A DNA stretch of 64,000 nt from Sandaracinaceae bacterium. GTDB taxonomy: Bacteria; Myxococcota_A; Polyangia; Polyangiales; Houyiibacteriaceae. Both the position numbers and the translations under genes were made by a program. The notes below the pieces were generated by a model. That model searched no databases. It saw nothing but the letters and a program-made list of their open reading frames with translations, and was not told where the DNA came from. The stretch spans positions 10,340 through 74,339 of the forward strand of contig JADJJE010000028.1 of assembly GCA_016706685.1 (NCBI GenBank), written 5' to 3'. Positions 56,188 to 64,000 of this stretch are shown piece after piece. Position 1 is the stretch's first letter. Every line of letters begins with the position of its first letter.

Positions 56188-57885
56188 ATGACGGACCCGA
56201 GCGACAGCCCGAAGCCTTCCCCCGATGTCACCAGCGCAGCCGCCCAGAAGGCCGCGTGGGAGGCCCGCCAAGTGGCGCCGGCCTTCGCCAAGGTGCCGCC
56301 GCGCAAAGCGCGCTTCACCACGCTGAGCGACGTGCCGGTGCCCACCCTGGCCACGCCGGCCGACGTGAGCGGCGACTACGAGCGCGACCTGGGGTACCCC
56401 GGCGAGTTCCCGTTCACGCGCGGCGTGCAGCCCACCATGTACCAGGGGCGCCTCTGGACCATGCGCATGTTCGCGGGCTTCGGGACACCCGAGCAGACCA
56501 ACGAGCGCTTCAAGTATCTCTTGGCGCAGGGCCAGACGGGCCTCTCCACGGCCTTCGATTTCCCCACGCTCATGGGCTACGACAGCGACTCGCCGCTCTC
56601 GCTCGGCGAGGTGGGCATGGTGGGCGTGGCGGTCGACACGCTGCGCGACATGGAGATCCTGTTCGACGGCATCCCGCTCGATCAGGTCACCACGTCCATG
56701 ACCATCAACGGGCCCGCCGCCGTGCTGCTGGGGTTCTACGTGGCGCTGGCCGACATCCGGGGCATCTCGCGCAAGGCCATCGGTGGCACGGTGCAGAACG
56801 ACTGCCTCAAGGAGTTCATCGCGCAGCACGCGTGGATCGTGCCGCCGCGTCCGGCCATGCGCATCGTCACGGACTCCATCCAGTTCTGCGCCGCCGAGGT
56901 GCCGCGCTGGAACTCGGTGAGCATCAGCGGCTACCACATCCGCGAGGCCGGCTCGACCGCCGCGCAGGAGCTGGCCTTCACGCTGGCCGACGGCCTCGAG
57001 TACGTGAAGTGGGCGGTGGCCCGTGGCCTCGACGTGGACGACTTCGCGCCGCGGCTCAGCTTCTTCTTCGACGTCCACAACGACTTCTTCGAGGAGATCG
57101 CCAAGTTCCGCGCGGCGCGCCGCATGTGGGCCCGCATGATGAAGGAGCGCTTCGCGCCCAAGGACCCGCGCTCCATGATGCTGCGCACCCACGCGCAGAC
57201 GGCCGGCGTGTCGCTCACCGCCCAGCAGCCCTACAACAACGTGGCGCGCGTGGCGCTGCAGGCCATGGCCGCCGTGCTGGGCGGCACGCAGTCGCTGCAC
57301 ACCAACTCGCTCGACGAGGTCTACGCGCTGCCCACCGAGGAGGCCGTGACGGTGGCCCTGCGCACGCAGCAGATCGTGGCCGAGGAGAGCGGCGCCGCGA
57401 ACACCATCGACCCGCTCGGCGGCAGCTACTTCGTGGAGTGGATGACCGACGAGATCGAGCGCCAGGCCATGGCCTACATCCACAAGATCGACGAGATGGG
57501 CGGCATGGTGGAGGCCGTGGAGCGCGGCTACCCACAGCGCGAGATCGCGGCCAGCGCTTACCGCTACCAGCAGCAGCTGGAGCGCGGCGAGAAGATCGTG
57601 GTGGGCGTGAACGGCTACCAGCAGGCGGTGGACCCCAAGATCCCCATGCTGCGCGTGGACGAGAGCATGCAGCTCACGAAGGTGGCTGGGCTGACCAAGC
57701 TCAAGGCCGAGCGCGACCAGGACAAGGTGCGCGTGGCGCTCCAGGACATCCGCGAGACCTGCCGCACAGACGCGAACTTGATGCCGCCCATCATCGCGGC
57801 GGCCAAGGCCTACTGCACCGAGCAGGAGATCTGCGACGTCTTCCGCGACGTGTTCGGGCGCCACCAAGACCGCCCCGAATTCTGA
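56188..57885 (+). CDS. acyl-CoA mutase large subunit (methylmalonyl-/isobutyryl-CoA mutase family)
   Basis: 565 residues from ATG 56188. A TIM-barrel mutase: GRLWTMRMFAGFGTPEQTN, GLSTAFDFPTLMGYDSDSPL, SISGYHIREAGSTAAQELAF and RTHAQTAGVSLTAQQPYNN. The cobalamin-binding C-terminal domain is absent, as in families with a separate small subunit, which is not seen in this window. Phe95 stands where methylmalonyl-CoA mutases have Tyr (from memory, Tyr89 in Propionibacterium); isobutyryl-CoA mutases have Phe there, so the substrate may not be methylmalonyl-CoA. A strong operator-like dyad precedes it, and the next gene starts 3 bp after the stop. Confidence 0.85.
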   Translation: MTDPSDSPKPSPDVTSAAAQKAAWEARQVAPAFAKVPPRKARFTTLSDVPVPTLATPADVSGDYERDLGYPGEFPFTRGVQPTMYQGRLWTMRMFAGFGTPEQTNERFKYLLAQGQTGLSTAFDFPTLMGYDSDSPLSLGEVGMVGVAVDTLRDMEILFDGIPLDQVTTSMTINGPAAVLLGFYVALADIRGISRKAIGGTVQNDCLKEFIAQHAWIVPPRPAMRIVTDSIQFCAAEVPRWNSVSISGYHIREAGSTAAQELAFTLADGLEYVKWAVARGLDVDDFAPRLSFFFDVHNDFFEEIAKFRAARRMWARMMKERFAPKDPRSMMLRTHAQTAGVSLTAQQPYNNVARVALQAMAAVLGGTQSLHTNSLDEVYALPTEEAVTVALRTQQIVAEESGAANTIDPLGGSYFVEWMTDEIERQAMAYIHKIDEMGGMVEAVERGYPQREIAASAYRYQQQLERGEKIVVGVNGYQQAVDPKIPMLRVDESMQLTKVAGLTKLKAERDQDKVRVALQDIRETCRTDANLMPPIIAAAKAYCTEQEICDVFRDVFGRHQDRPEF

Positions 57886-57887
57886 GC

Positions 57888-59924
57888 ATGCCGCGGGCGC
57901 ACCACCACCCCGCGCTCGGGGCCGTGCTGGCTGCCCTCGTGGTCGTGTCCAGCGCTGCTCTCGCGGGCTGTGGGCAGCCGTCCCCCGCGGCGCCGTTCGT
58001 TCCGCCTGCCGATTGCGTGTTCCAGCCTGTGGAAGACAGCGCCGAGGTCACGCGCGTGGTGGTGGCTTGGGCCGAGCGGGCGCGGTTGGGAACGCTCACA
58101 CGCTGGGGCCTCGAGGTGGGCTCGGCCGAGGCCGTCCTCACGGTGGAGGCGAGCGCGTGGGCCGGTGTCGTGCGCCTCACTCCTCCGCCGAGCTGCGATG
58201 GCGCGCCCACGGTGTCCTCGGCTAGCACGCGCGGGGATGAACTCAGCGCCCAGGCGTTGGCGCCGCTCGCGCGCCACCTCCCGCTACCGCGACGAGCGCT
58301 CGTGGAGGCGCCGCCCGACGAGCCCGCGCGGCGGGCTCCGTTCGTCTATCTGAGCCTCGCGATCCTCGTCGTGGGGGGGCTCGGGGAGCGGCGCACGCGT
58401 GTGTGGAGGCGAGCGGCGCTGGCCGTGGTGCTCCTGGGCGTTCTGGCCCTTGCGCTGCTGGCGTTGTGGCCGCTCTTCACGCTTCCGTTCGACTGCGACA
58501 CGCCCGTGCTGCGCGCGGCCTATGCCCGCGAGCACATCTTCGACGACTGGAACCATCCGTTCCTGCCCTACCTGCTGAACCACCTCCCCACGCGACTCTC
58601 ACTCGAGCCTTGGGCGGTGCGCGTGGTGCCGTTCGGCTTCGTGCTGATGCACCTCGCCGCGGTGGTGCTCTTGGCCGCGCGCTGGGGCGGCACCACGGCG
58701 GGGGCGCTCGCCGGGGTGTGGCTGGCGGCCGAGCTTCCGCGCCGCCCGTCCATCGACCAGCTCGTGGATTGGGACCTCGCGGGGGTCTTCCTGCTTGCGC
58801 TCGCCGCGTGGCTCACGTGGCGTGAACGTCAGGGCGCTCTGGGCGCTGGGCCCGTCGCGCGCCGGTCCACGGCGTGGCTGGTGGCGCTGACGCTGGGCGG
58901 GTTCTTCTCGTCGTACATGATGATCGTGCCGCTCGGTGTCCTGGTGGTGCTGTTGGTCAGCCCGCACACGGCGCGGCTGGAAAAGCAGGTCGCTGCCGTG
59001 GGCTTTGCGCTCCTGGCGCTAAGGGCCGTTCTGGTGTTCGTGGCGGGAGATGGACTCTCCCCCGTGGTGGACGACGTCCACGTGCTCCTCGCCGAGATGG
59101 CCAACGAGCTGCCCTCGGCGCGTCAGCCGCTCATGTTGCTGCCCATGGCCATCGGCGTCGCGTGGCTGCTGCGCGGGAGCCTCCGCCGCCCACCGCCGTC
59201 TTCCGCAGGGACGGACGCGTCGCGCTTTCTCCTGGGCATGCTGCCGGCGGTCCCCGTGGCCACGCTGGTGGCCTGGCAGTGGTCGCACGTCAACCACGGC
59301 TACTACATCTGCCTCATCACGCCGCCGTGGCTCGTGGCCGCTGCGGTGGGCGTCACGCGCGCCTGCGCCTGGCTCGCGGAGCGCGCCAGCCCGTGGGTGG
59401 AGCCGCGCGTCGGCGCGCGGACCGGGAGGGTGCTGCGCGCGGCGGGCGTGCTGACGGCCATCGCGGGCTTGTGGTGGCTCACGGTCTCGCTGCCGTATCT
59501 GCGCGGAGACATCCACCTTGGGCCCACGGGGATCGAGTCGGCGGCGGCGTTCGATGAAGCGTTCGTGCGCGACCCCCTGCCCATCGTGACCGACTCCTTC
59601 CACCTCCCGATGTACGTTGCCTACGAGCGTGCGCGGCGAGGCAGCCCCGTGCGCGGAGCCATCTTGGGTCCGGGCCCCGACGACGTGGTGAGGGCCACGC
59701 ACTGGCTCGACGCGCGCTGCGCTCCCACCACCAATCCGGTCCGCGACCGCCACGAGCCGTGGTCCTGGGACCAGCTGGGCGAGCGGTTCTACTTCGTCAC
59801 CGAGGCCGGTCGCTCGGATGGGACGCGCTGCCCACCCGACCCCGAGACCCGCTGCACGCGGCTCGCGCCCGAGCGTCGCTGGCTCAACTACTTCGTCTGC
59901 GAGACAGCGCCGCCCCCGCTCTGA
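57888..59924 (+). CDS. polytopic membrane protein, possible GT-C-type glycosyltransferase
   Basis: 678 residues from ATG 57888. The start resembles a lipoprotein signal (AALAGC). A periplasmic region of about 100 residues is followed by about nine membrane helices (about 145-540) and a C-terminal soluble part of about 140 residues with several Cys. HIFDDWNHPFLPYLLNH after the second helix resembles the first loop of GT-C enzymes, where acidic residues bind the sugar donor, but there is no firm signature. It follows the mutase by 3 bp, so co-transcription is likely although a functional link is not obvious. Confidence 0.55.
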   Translation: MPRAHHHPALGAVLAALVVVSSAALAGCGQPSPAAPFVPPADCVFQPVEDSAEVTRVVVAWAERARLGTLTRWGLEVGSAEAVLTVEASAWAGVVRLTPPPSCDGAPTVSSASTRGDELSAQALAPLARHLPLPRRALVEAPPDEPARRAPFVYLSLAILVVGGLGERRTRVWRRAALAVVLLGVLALALLALWPLFTLPFDCDTPVLRAAYAREHIFDDWNHPFLPYLLNHLPTRLSLEPWAVRVVPFGFVLMHLAAVVLLAARWGGTTAGALAGVWLAAELPRRPSIDQLVDWDLAGVFLLALAAWLTWRERQGALGAGPVARRSTAWLVALTLGGFFSSYMMIVPLGVLVVLLVSPHTARLEKQVAAVGFALLALRAVLVFVAGDGLSPVVDDVHVLLAEMANELPSARQPLMLLPMAIGVAWLLRGSLRRPPPSSAGTDASRFLLGMLPAVPVATLVAWQWSHVNHGYYICLITPPWLVAAAVGVTRACAWLAERASPWVEPRVGARTGRVLRAAGVLTAIAGLWWLTVSLPYLRGDIHLGPTGIESAAAFDEAFVRDPLPIVTDSFHLPMYVAYERARRGSPVRGAILGPGPDDVVRATHWLDARCAPTTNPVRDRHEPWSWDQLGERFYFVTEAGRSDGTRCPPDPETRCTRLAPERRWLNYFVCETAPPPL

Positions 59925-59931
59925 GGGCCGC

Positions 59932-60541
59932 TCAGTCGAAGAGCCACTCCACCAGCTTGCCTCCGATGTACACGTCGAACACCAGGTTGGGGAAGATGCC
60001 GACGACGGTGGCTGCCATCATGGGCACGTAGCGCACGCGCGACACGCCCAGCAGCATGGTGACGAACGGCGCCGTGAACGTGAGCAGGCGCAGCACGAGC
60101 ACGGTGCGGAACGGCTTCTCCACCAGCACCTTCTCGTACTTGTGCAGGCGCGCGGGGCGCGCGCGCGCGGGCGAAGTCGGCGGCGAGGTAGCGGTAGAAG
60201 TAGAAGCCCGTGGTCTGGGCCGAGAGCGCACCCAGCATGGCGAAGCCCACGGCTACCGGGGGTGGCCACAGCAAGCTGGCCGCGATGACGAAGATGTGGC
60301 CCGAGGGGCCGAGCGGCTGAATCAGGGCGAAGACGAAGATGAACGCGAGCGGCCCGAGCGGGCCGAGACCGCGGATGGCGTCTCGCACGCTCTCGGCGCT
60401 CAAGTCGTCGCGCGCGCCGGAGGTGAAGAACCAGATGACCAGGCTCACGACCGAGATCGCGACGATGGCGCGCACCCAGCGGTCGAAGCGTGGTCCCTCG
60501 GCCGCGGCGGCTGGCGAGCCGTCGTCGGGGTCTTGGTTCAT
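59932..60541 (-). CDS. TVP38/TMEM64-type (DedA-like, VTT-domain) membrane protein, frameshifted
   Basis: Starts at ATG 60541. About 203 residues when joined, with membrane helices at residues about 22-40 and 55-130. FALIQPLGPSGHIFVIAASLLW is the VTT-domain core. The frame breaks within a GC repeat near 60160-60178: reading on needs two more bases (or one fewer) to reach RLHKYEKVLVEKPFRTVL and RLLTFTAPFVTMLLGVS, the remaining family blocks. These proteins are thought to be lipid scramblase or transporter relatives. The gene is divergent from the cystatin-like lipoprotein with a 60-bp gap. Confidence 0.68.
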
Positions 60542-60601
60542 CCGGGTGGGGATACCATGCCGCGGTGGGCTCGTGCGGTGCGGGCTGCTAGGGTGCCCGC
60601 C

Positions 60602-61045
60602 ATGACTACGAACACGGTTGGCTTGACGATGATGTTCTTGGTGTTGTCGGCGTGCGGCGGTGGCACGACCGAGCCCGCCACGGGTGAGGGGACGGAGACC
60701 ACGGAGGGGACGGAGACCACCGAGACCACGGAGGCCACGCCGGACGAGGCCTCGGCCGACGAGCCACGCGGCCTCCCCGGGGGCTGGGCCGCCGGTGACG
60801 TGAACGATCAGGGTGTACGCGACGCTGCCGCGTTCGCCGTGCAGGAGCAGTCGCGCGTGAGCGGCGACACCATCCAGCTCGTGAGCATCGTGTCGGTGAC
60901 GCAGCAGGTAGTGTCCGGGATGAACTACAGCCTGGTCCTCCACATCACGCGCAACGGCACGGCCGAGCAAGCCACGGCCGGGGTCTACTCGCAGCCCTGG
61001 ACGTCCACCACGCAGCTCACCGGCTGGACCTCCGCGGCGCGCTGA
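60602..61045 (+). CDS. cystatin-fold lipoprotein
   Basis: 147 residues from ATG 60602. Lipoprotein signal ends MFLVLSAC. A Thr/Glu-rich linker (about residues 25-48) leads to a domain of about 90 residues opening with GGWAAGDVNDQGVRDAAAFAV and containing QQVVSGMNYSLVLHI, the cystatin QxVxG loop, near residue 101. Cystatins inhibit papain-like cysteine proteases by that loop. A bacterial lipoprotein version could protect against host or prey proteases, but inhibition is not shown. It is divergent from the TVP38-like gene. Confidence 0.7.
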   Translation: MTTNTVGLTMMFLVLSACGGGTTEPATGEGTETTEGTETTETTEATPDEASADEPRGLPGGWAAGDVNDQGVRDAAAFAVQEQSRVSGDTIQLVSIVSVTQQVVSGMNYSLVLHITRNGTAEQATAGVYSQPWTSTTQLTGWTSAAR

Positions 61046-61125
61046 CTCTCGAGAGCTCCACCGGGGGGCGCCTGCCGCGACGCGTGCGTGATACGCTGCG
61101 GCATCCCCCCGTCAGGAGAGCTCTC

Positions 61126-61578
61126 ATGAAGATGCGTCTGTTGGTTCTGTCCGCTCTGGTACTCGGAATCGGTTTCGCGCCGTCGCCCGGAGACGCACAA
61201 GGGGGTCGCCGTCAGCGTGAGCGCCAAGATGACGCGAACGACGCGGTGGTGGAAGCCATGACGGGCTGGACGCGCCTCGGGGAGCGCATCGTCCGCCACG
61301 GCGTGGACCACGACACCATCATGGTGACCGGGGCACAGGGGCGCTTCCGCTCCATCGCGCTGCGCGTCGAGCACAGCTCGCTCGAGCTGTACAACATCGT
61401 CGTCACGTTCGGCGATGGCTCCACGTTCTCGCCCACCACCCGGTTGGTGTTCGCCGAGAACACGAATTCGCGCACCATCGACCTGCCCGGCGACCTGCGC
61501 GTCATCCGCCGCGTGGACTTCTACTACTCGAACATGCCCGCGGGCGGTCGTGCGCAGATGGAGCTCTGGGCCCGCTGA
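61126..61578 (+). CDS. secreted protein of unknown function (DUF2541-like)
   Basis: 150 residues from ATG 61126 with CAGGAGAG upstream. A signal peptide ends near PGDAQ. The mature part is a beta-rich domain (FRSIALRVEHSSLELYNIVVTFGDGS, then RVDFYYSNMPAGGRAQMELWA), resembling DUF2541-type periplasmic proteins. Ligand and role unknown. It lies 80 bp after the cystatin-like gene on the same strand. Confidence 0.65.
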   Translation: MKMRLLVLSALVLGIGFAPSPGDAQGGRRQRERQDDANDAVVEAMTGWTRLGERIVRHGVDHDTIMVTGAQGRFRSIALRVEHSSLELYNIVVTFGDGSTFSPTTRLVFAENTNSRTIDLPGDLRVIRRVDFYYSNMPAGGRAQMELWAR

Positions 61579-61597
61579 GCTCGGACCCGCCGCTCGG

Positions 61598-62785
61598 TTA
61601 CTCGAAGGCGCGCGTGAGCACGGCCAGCGCGTCTTCGTAGCGCACCTCGCGGGGGTTCATGATCAGCGTGCCGTCGTCGATGGCCAGCTGGGCAATCTCC
61701 GTGAGCTGGGCGCGCGCGACCTTGCCGGTCTCGCTCAGGGTGCGGGGCAGGCCCGCCTTCTGGTGCAGCGCGTCGCGCATGCCACGCAGGTGCTGGATGG
61801 CGGCCGCGGCGCGCTCACTCGCGGGTGTCTTCGCGAAGACCTCGGCGCCTGCCAGCGGGAGCAGCAGCTCCCCGATGGCGTCGCGCCGCGTGTCGAGGTT
61901 GTACTCCAGCACGTAGGGCAGGAAGACGCTCATGCACACGCCGTGGGGCACGTGGCAGAGGGCGCCCACGCTGTGCCCGAGCGAGTGCACCAGGCCCACC
62001 ATGCTGTTGGAGAAAGCCACGCCCGCCATGGTGGCGCCGAGGGCCACCTCTAGCCGGCGCGTGGGGTTCTTCATGTCGTCCAGCAGCGGCACCAAGTGCT
62101 CGCTGATCTTGCGGATGGCCGCGGTGGCGTACGCGTCGCTCAGCGGGTTCTTGGCCAGGCAGAGGTAGGCCTCGACGGCGTGCGTCATGGCGTCCATGCC
62201 CGTGGCGGCCGTGAAGAACGGCGGCAGCCCCAGCGTGAGGCGCGGGTCCAGCACGGCCGCGTCGGGCATGAGGAAGGGCGACATGAAGGGCAGCTTGGCG
62301 CCGGTCTTCGAGTCGCGGATGACGGCCACGCTGGTGGCTTCGGAGCCCGTGCCGCTGGTGGTGGGCAGCACGAACAGGGGCCGCAGCCGGCGCTTCACCA
62401 CGCCCGTGCCCGAGTAGGCGTGCAGGTCGTCGCCGCCCTCGGACACCAGCACGTTCACGGCCTTGGCGGTGTCGATGACGGAGCCCCCGCCCAGCGCGAT
62501 GAGCGAGTCACAGCCGCGGCTGCGGTACACGCGCGCGATGTCGGTCACCACGTCGGTCGACGAGTCGGGCGGCACGTCGTCATACACCGGTGGGTACTCG
62601 ACGGCGGCGTTGAGCATCGCGCCCAGCACCACGTCCACCAGGCCCGCGGCGCGCACGCCCTTGTCGGTGATGATGAGCGGCTTGGTGGCGCCGATGGAGG
62701 CCAGCTCGTAGGGCACGTGCTCGAGCGCGGCGGAGCCGGCCACGATCTTCACGGGGCAAAAGAACTCGAAGAACGATTCGCTCAT
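61598..62785 (-). CDS. iron-containing alcohol dehydrogenase
   Basis: 395 residues from ATG 62785, which overlaps the upstream stop as ATGA. GGGSVIDTAKAVNVL is the NAD(P)-binding loop; LPTTSGTGSEAT is family-conserved; metal ligands are in DAMTHAVEAYL and HSLGHSVGALCHVPHG. It interconverts an alcohol and aldehyde; 4-hydroxybutyrate dehydrogenases belong to this family, which is of interest given the 4-hydroxybutyryl-CoA dehydratase-like gene at 43.7 kb, but specificity cannot be read. It is co-translated with the SCP2-like gene. Confidence 0.88.
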   Translation of the reverse strand: MSESFFEFFCPVKIVAGSAALEHVPYELASIGATKPLIITDKGVRAAGLVDVVLGAMLNAAVEYPPVYDDVPPDSSTDVVTDIARVYRSRGCDSLIALGGGSVIDTAKAVNVLVSEGGDDLHAYSGTGVVKRRLRPLFVLPTTSGTGSEATSVAVIRDSKTGAKLPFMSPFLMPDAAVLDPRLTLGLPPFFTAATGMDAMTHAVEAYLCLAKNPLSDAYATAAIRKISEHLVPLLDDMKNPTRRLEVALGATMAGVAFSNSMVGLVHSLGHSVGALCHVPHGVCMSVFLPYVLEYNLDTRRDAIGELLLPLAGAEVFAKTPASERAAAAIQHLRGMRDALHQKAGLPRTLSETGKVARAQLTEIAQLAIDDGTLIMNPREVRYEDALAVLTRAFE

Positions 62786-63348
62786 GATGCTCGACCTCGG
62801 GCCGCGTTCCGGGCGGCGACGGCGTAATAACGGGCGGCGAGCGGCAGGCGCTCGGCGAGAGGGATGTGCGGCACTTCTTTCAGCGCGCGCGTGGCGATGG
62901 GGCCCGGCAGCGTGACGGCCTCCATGCGGTCGAGGCAGCGCGTGATGCGCATGGCGAGCGCGGTGTCGCCGTGCACCACCAGCCGGCCGCGCGCGAAGGC
63001 GAGGGCGGTGCTCTCCTGGAACGACACCACCAGCAACGCCACGCTCACGTGCTTGAACACGATGTCCAGCGTGGGCGGGGGCGCTGTCTTCGGGTCCAGC
63101 TGCACGAAGCGACCGTCCCGGCGCGTGAGCCGAATCTTCGCATCGGTGCCGAAGACCGTCATGCCGAACACCAGGCCCGCCGGCAGGGAGTCGATCTCGC
63201 GCTTCACCACCGGGTCCACCTCGCTGCCGGCTTCCAGCAAGCCGCCCAGGATGGGCAGCATGGTGCGCACGAAGGTGAGCTGTGCGCCGTAGCGAGGAGG
63301 AGCCACCGTGGCGGCAGGCAGTGAGGTCTCGGTCATTGGAGTCGGCAT
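62782..63348 (-). CDS. SCP2-like sterol/lipid-binding protein
   Basis: 188 residues from ATG 63348, with GGAGGAG about nine bases upstream. The middle (about residues 60-145) has DAKIRLTRRDGRFVQLDP and TALAFARGRLVVHGDTALAMRIT, typical of the SCP2 beta-alpha fold with a hydrophobic cavity. No signal peptide. The stop overlaps the start of the Fe-alcohol dehydrogenase by four bases (ATGA), which suggests coupled translation and perhaps delivery of a lipophilic alcohol. Assignment to SCP2 is by pattern only. Confidence 0.6.
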   Translation of the reverse strand: MPTPMTETSLPAATVAPPRYGAQLTFVRTMLPILGGLLEAGSEVDPVVKREIDSLPAGLVFGMTVFGTDAKIRLTRRDGRFVQLDPKTAPPPTLDIVFKHVSVALLVVSFQESTALAFARGRLVVHGDTALAMRITRCLDRMEAVTLPGPIATRALKEVPHIPLAERLPLAARYYAVAARNAARGRAS

Positions 63349-63382
63349 GATACGGGCTCCTCCGGAGGGAGCCAGTGCATAT

Positions 63383-63396
63383 TTTCCGTTTGGAAA
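63383..63396. promoter_or_regulatory. TTTCC-N4-GGAAA dyad in the SCP2-like/Fe-ADH promoter
   Basis: A 5-bp inverted repeat with a four-base spacer in a markedly AT-rich spot (63379-63397) between the SCP2-like gene and the amidotransferase gene, which both lie on the minus strand. On the minus strand TATGCA-like sequence next to it could be a -10 box for the SCP2/dehydrogenase unit. Weak but the only such site in the gap. Confidence 0.35.
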
Positions 63397-63405
63397 CCAC
63401 AGCGC

Positions 63406-63999
63406 TCAGGACCTCGGATCGCGCTCCGCCTTAGCGGTACGCAGCGCGTTCTGCAGCAGCCGCAGGCCGAGGCTCCTTTCCGTGGTGATGGACTCCGGGT
63501 GGAACTGCACCGCGTGCCACGGGCGCGTGGCGTGCGACGCGGCCATGACCACGCAGCCCTCGCGCAGGACCCCGCGCGACGTCAGCGGCTCGAGTGGGCC
63601 GAGCGCCGTGATGCGCAGCGTGTCGGGGAAGCTGCCGTCCAACGTGGCGGCGTGCAGGCTGTGGTAGCGCCCCGCGCGGAACACCGGCGGGAAGCCGTCG
63701 AAGAGGGGGCCCTTCAGGTCCGAGATGAGCGACGAGCTGCCGTGCCGTGGCGTGGGCAGCTGGTCCAGGTGACCGCCCTCGTACTCCACCAGCGCCTGTA
63801 GCCCGAGGCACACCCCGAAGACGGCGCTCCCCGACAGCGCAGCCGCGTCCAAGACGTCACGGCACCCGAAGTCGTCGGGGCGACCGGGCCCCGGGGACAG
63901 CACCAGCAGGTCCGGCGCCATACGTTCGATGCGCGCGGGGTCGAAGCCCGAGCGCAGCGTCTCGACTTCGGCGCCAGCCTGCCGCAGGTAGTCGGCCAG
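63406..63999 (-). CDS. class I glutamine amidotransferase, TrpG/PabA type (5' partial)
   Basis: The frame is open at the right edge (visible from LADYLRQAGAEVETLR), so the start lies beyond the window. VLSPGPGRPDDFG is the oxyanion region; GVCLGLQALVEY carries the nucleophile Cys, and AVQFHPESITT the His and Glu of the triad. GRYHSLHA is typical of anthranilate/aminodeoxychorismate synthase amidotransferases. The spacing resembles the amidotransferase half of fused TrpE(G) proteins, which would put a TrpE domain outside the window; TrpG versus PabA cannot be decided from here. Confidence 0.75.
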   Translation of the reverse strand: MADYLRQAGAEVETLRSGFDPARIERMAPDLLVLSPGPGRPDDFGCRDVLDAAALSGSAVFGVCLGLQALVEYEGGHLDQLPTPRHGSSSLISDLKGPLFDGFPPVFRAGRYHSLHAATLDGSFPDTLRITALGPLEPLTSRGVLREGCVVMAASHATRPWHAVQFHPESITTERSLGLRLLQNALRTAKAERDPRS

Positions 64000-64000
64000 C

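Overview
The window is about 64 kb of very GC-rich bacterial chromosome. The protein content suggests a member of the Myxococcota (Polyangia/Sandaracinaceae-like). It has many lipoproteins with a GC or AC lipobox, MopE-type Cys-rich 'CNG.DDNCNG' repeats, an RCC1 propeller, an AgmX/PglI-type C-terminal domain, a MASE1 hybrid histidine kinase and TPR proteins. This placement is an inference from gene families; there is no rRNA or marker phylogeny here. I recognised no tRNA, rRNA, CRISPR array, prophage or intact insertion sequence.

Layout. 0-5.7 kb: a partial LamG/cytochrome-motif protein, a PHP (CehA/McbA-like) lipoprotein and an alpha/beta hydrolase. 5.7-9.2 kb: a DUF4010 membrane protein and a glycine-rich surface lipoprotein. 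9.2-14.1 kb: an overlapping minus-strand unit of hybrid histidine kinase, SGNH-like protein and MBOAT O-acetyltransferase. 14.2-15.7 kb: a divergent Coq4-like/TetR pair sharing a palindrome. 15.7-21.9 kb: a sugar-dehydrogenase/cytochrome lipoprotein, MsrB, PurF, a HupE/UreJ-like protein and small membrane proteins. 22.5-24.4 kb: a decayed patch (CorA remnant, IS630-type transposase remnant) beside a DUF2254 gene. 25.6-29 kb: a PEP-utilising enzyme followed by an RluA-type pseudouridine synthase. 29-35.4 kb: TPR, beta-propeller and MopE lipoproteins, a TruC-type pseudouridine synthase and a ThrE-like exporter. 35.4-38.7 kb: a GMC oxidoreductase and a GNAT-nitrilase fusion. 38.7-39.9 kb: a gene-free tract with almost no A on the + strand.

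40-46.4 kb: an arrestin-like protein, a strictosidine-synthase-like propeller, and a minus-strand CoA cluster (alpha-methylacyl-CoA racemase, 4-hydroxybutyryl-CoA dehydratase family, acyl-CoA carboxyltransferase). 46.5-49.2 kb: two lipoproteins. 49.25-49.74 kb: a G/C-only tract inside an inverted repeat. 49.7-53.3 kb: a minus-strand unit of D-amino-acid aldolase/deaminase-like protein, NT5C2-like nucleotidase and alpha/beta hydrolase. 53.3-60.5 kb: TPR, MopE/RCC1 lipoprotein, acyl-CoA mutase, polytopic membrane protein and TVP38-like protein. 60.6-64 kb: cystatin-like lipoprotein, a small secreted protein, SCP2-like protein with iron alcohol dehydrogenase, and a partial TrpG/PabA-type amidotransferase.

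Metabolic reading: the racemase, hydroxyacyl-CoA dehydratase, carboxyltransferase, acyl-CoA mutase and Fe-alcohol dehydrogenase suggest branched or short-chain acyl-CoA catabolism. Secreted lipoproteins make up much of the rest.

Quality note: at least four genes are interrupted by single indels in G/C runs or GC repeats, and a fifth lacks a proper stop codon. Together with the G/C-only tract this points to long-read consensus errors, so the disrupted genes are probably intact in the organism.
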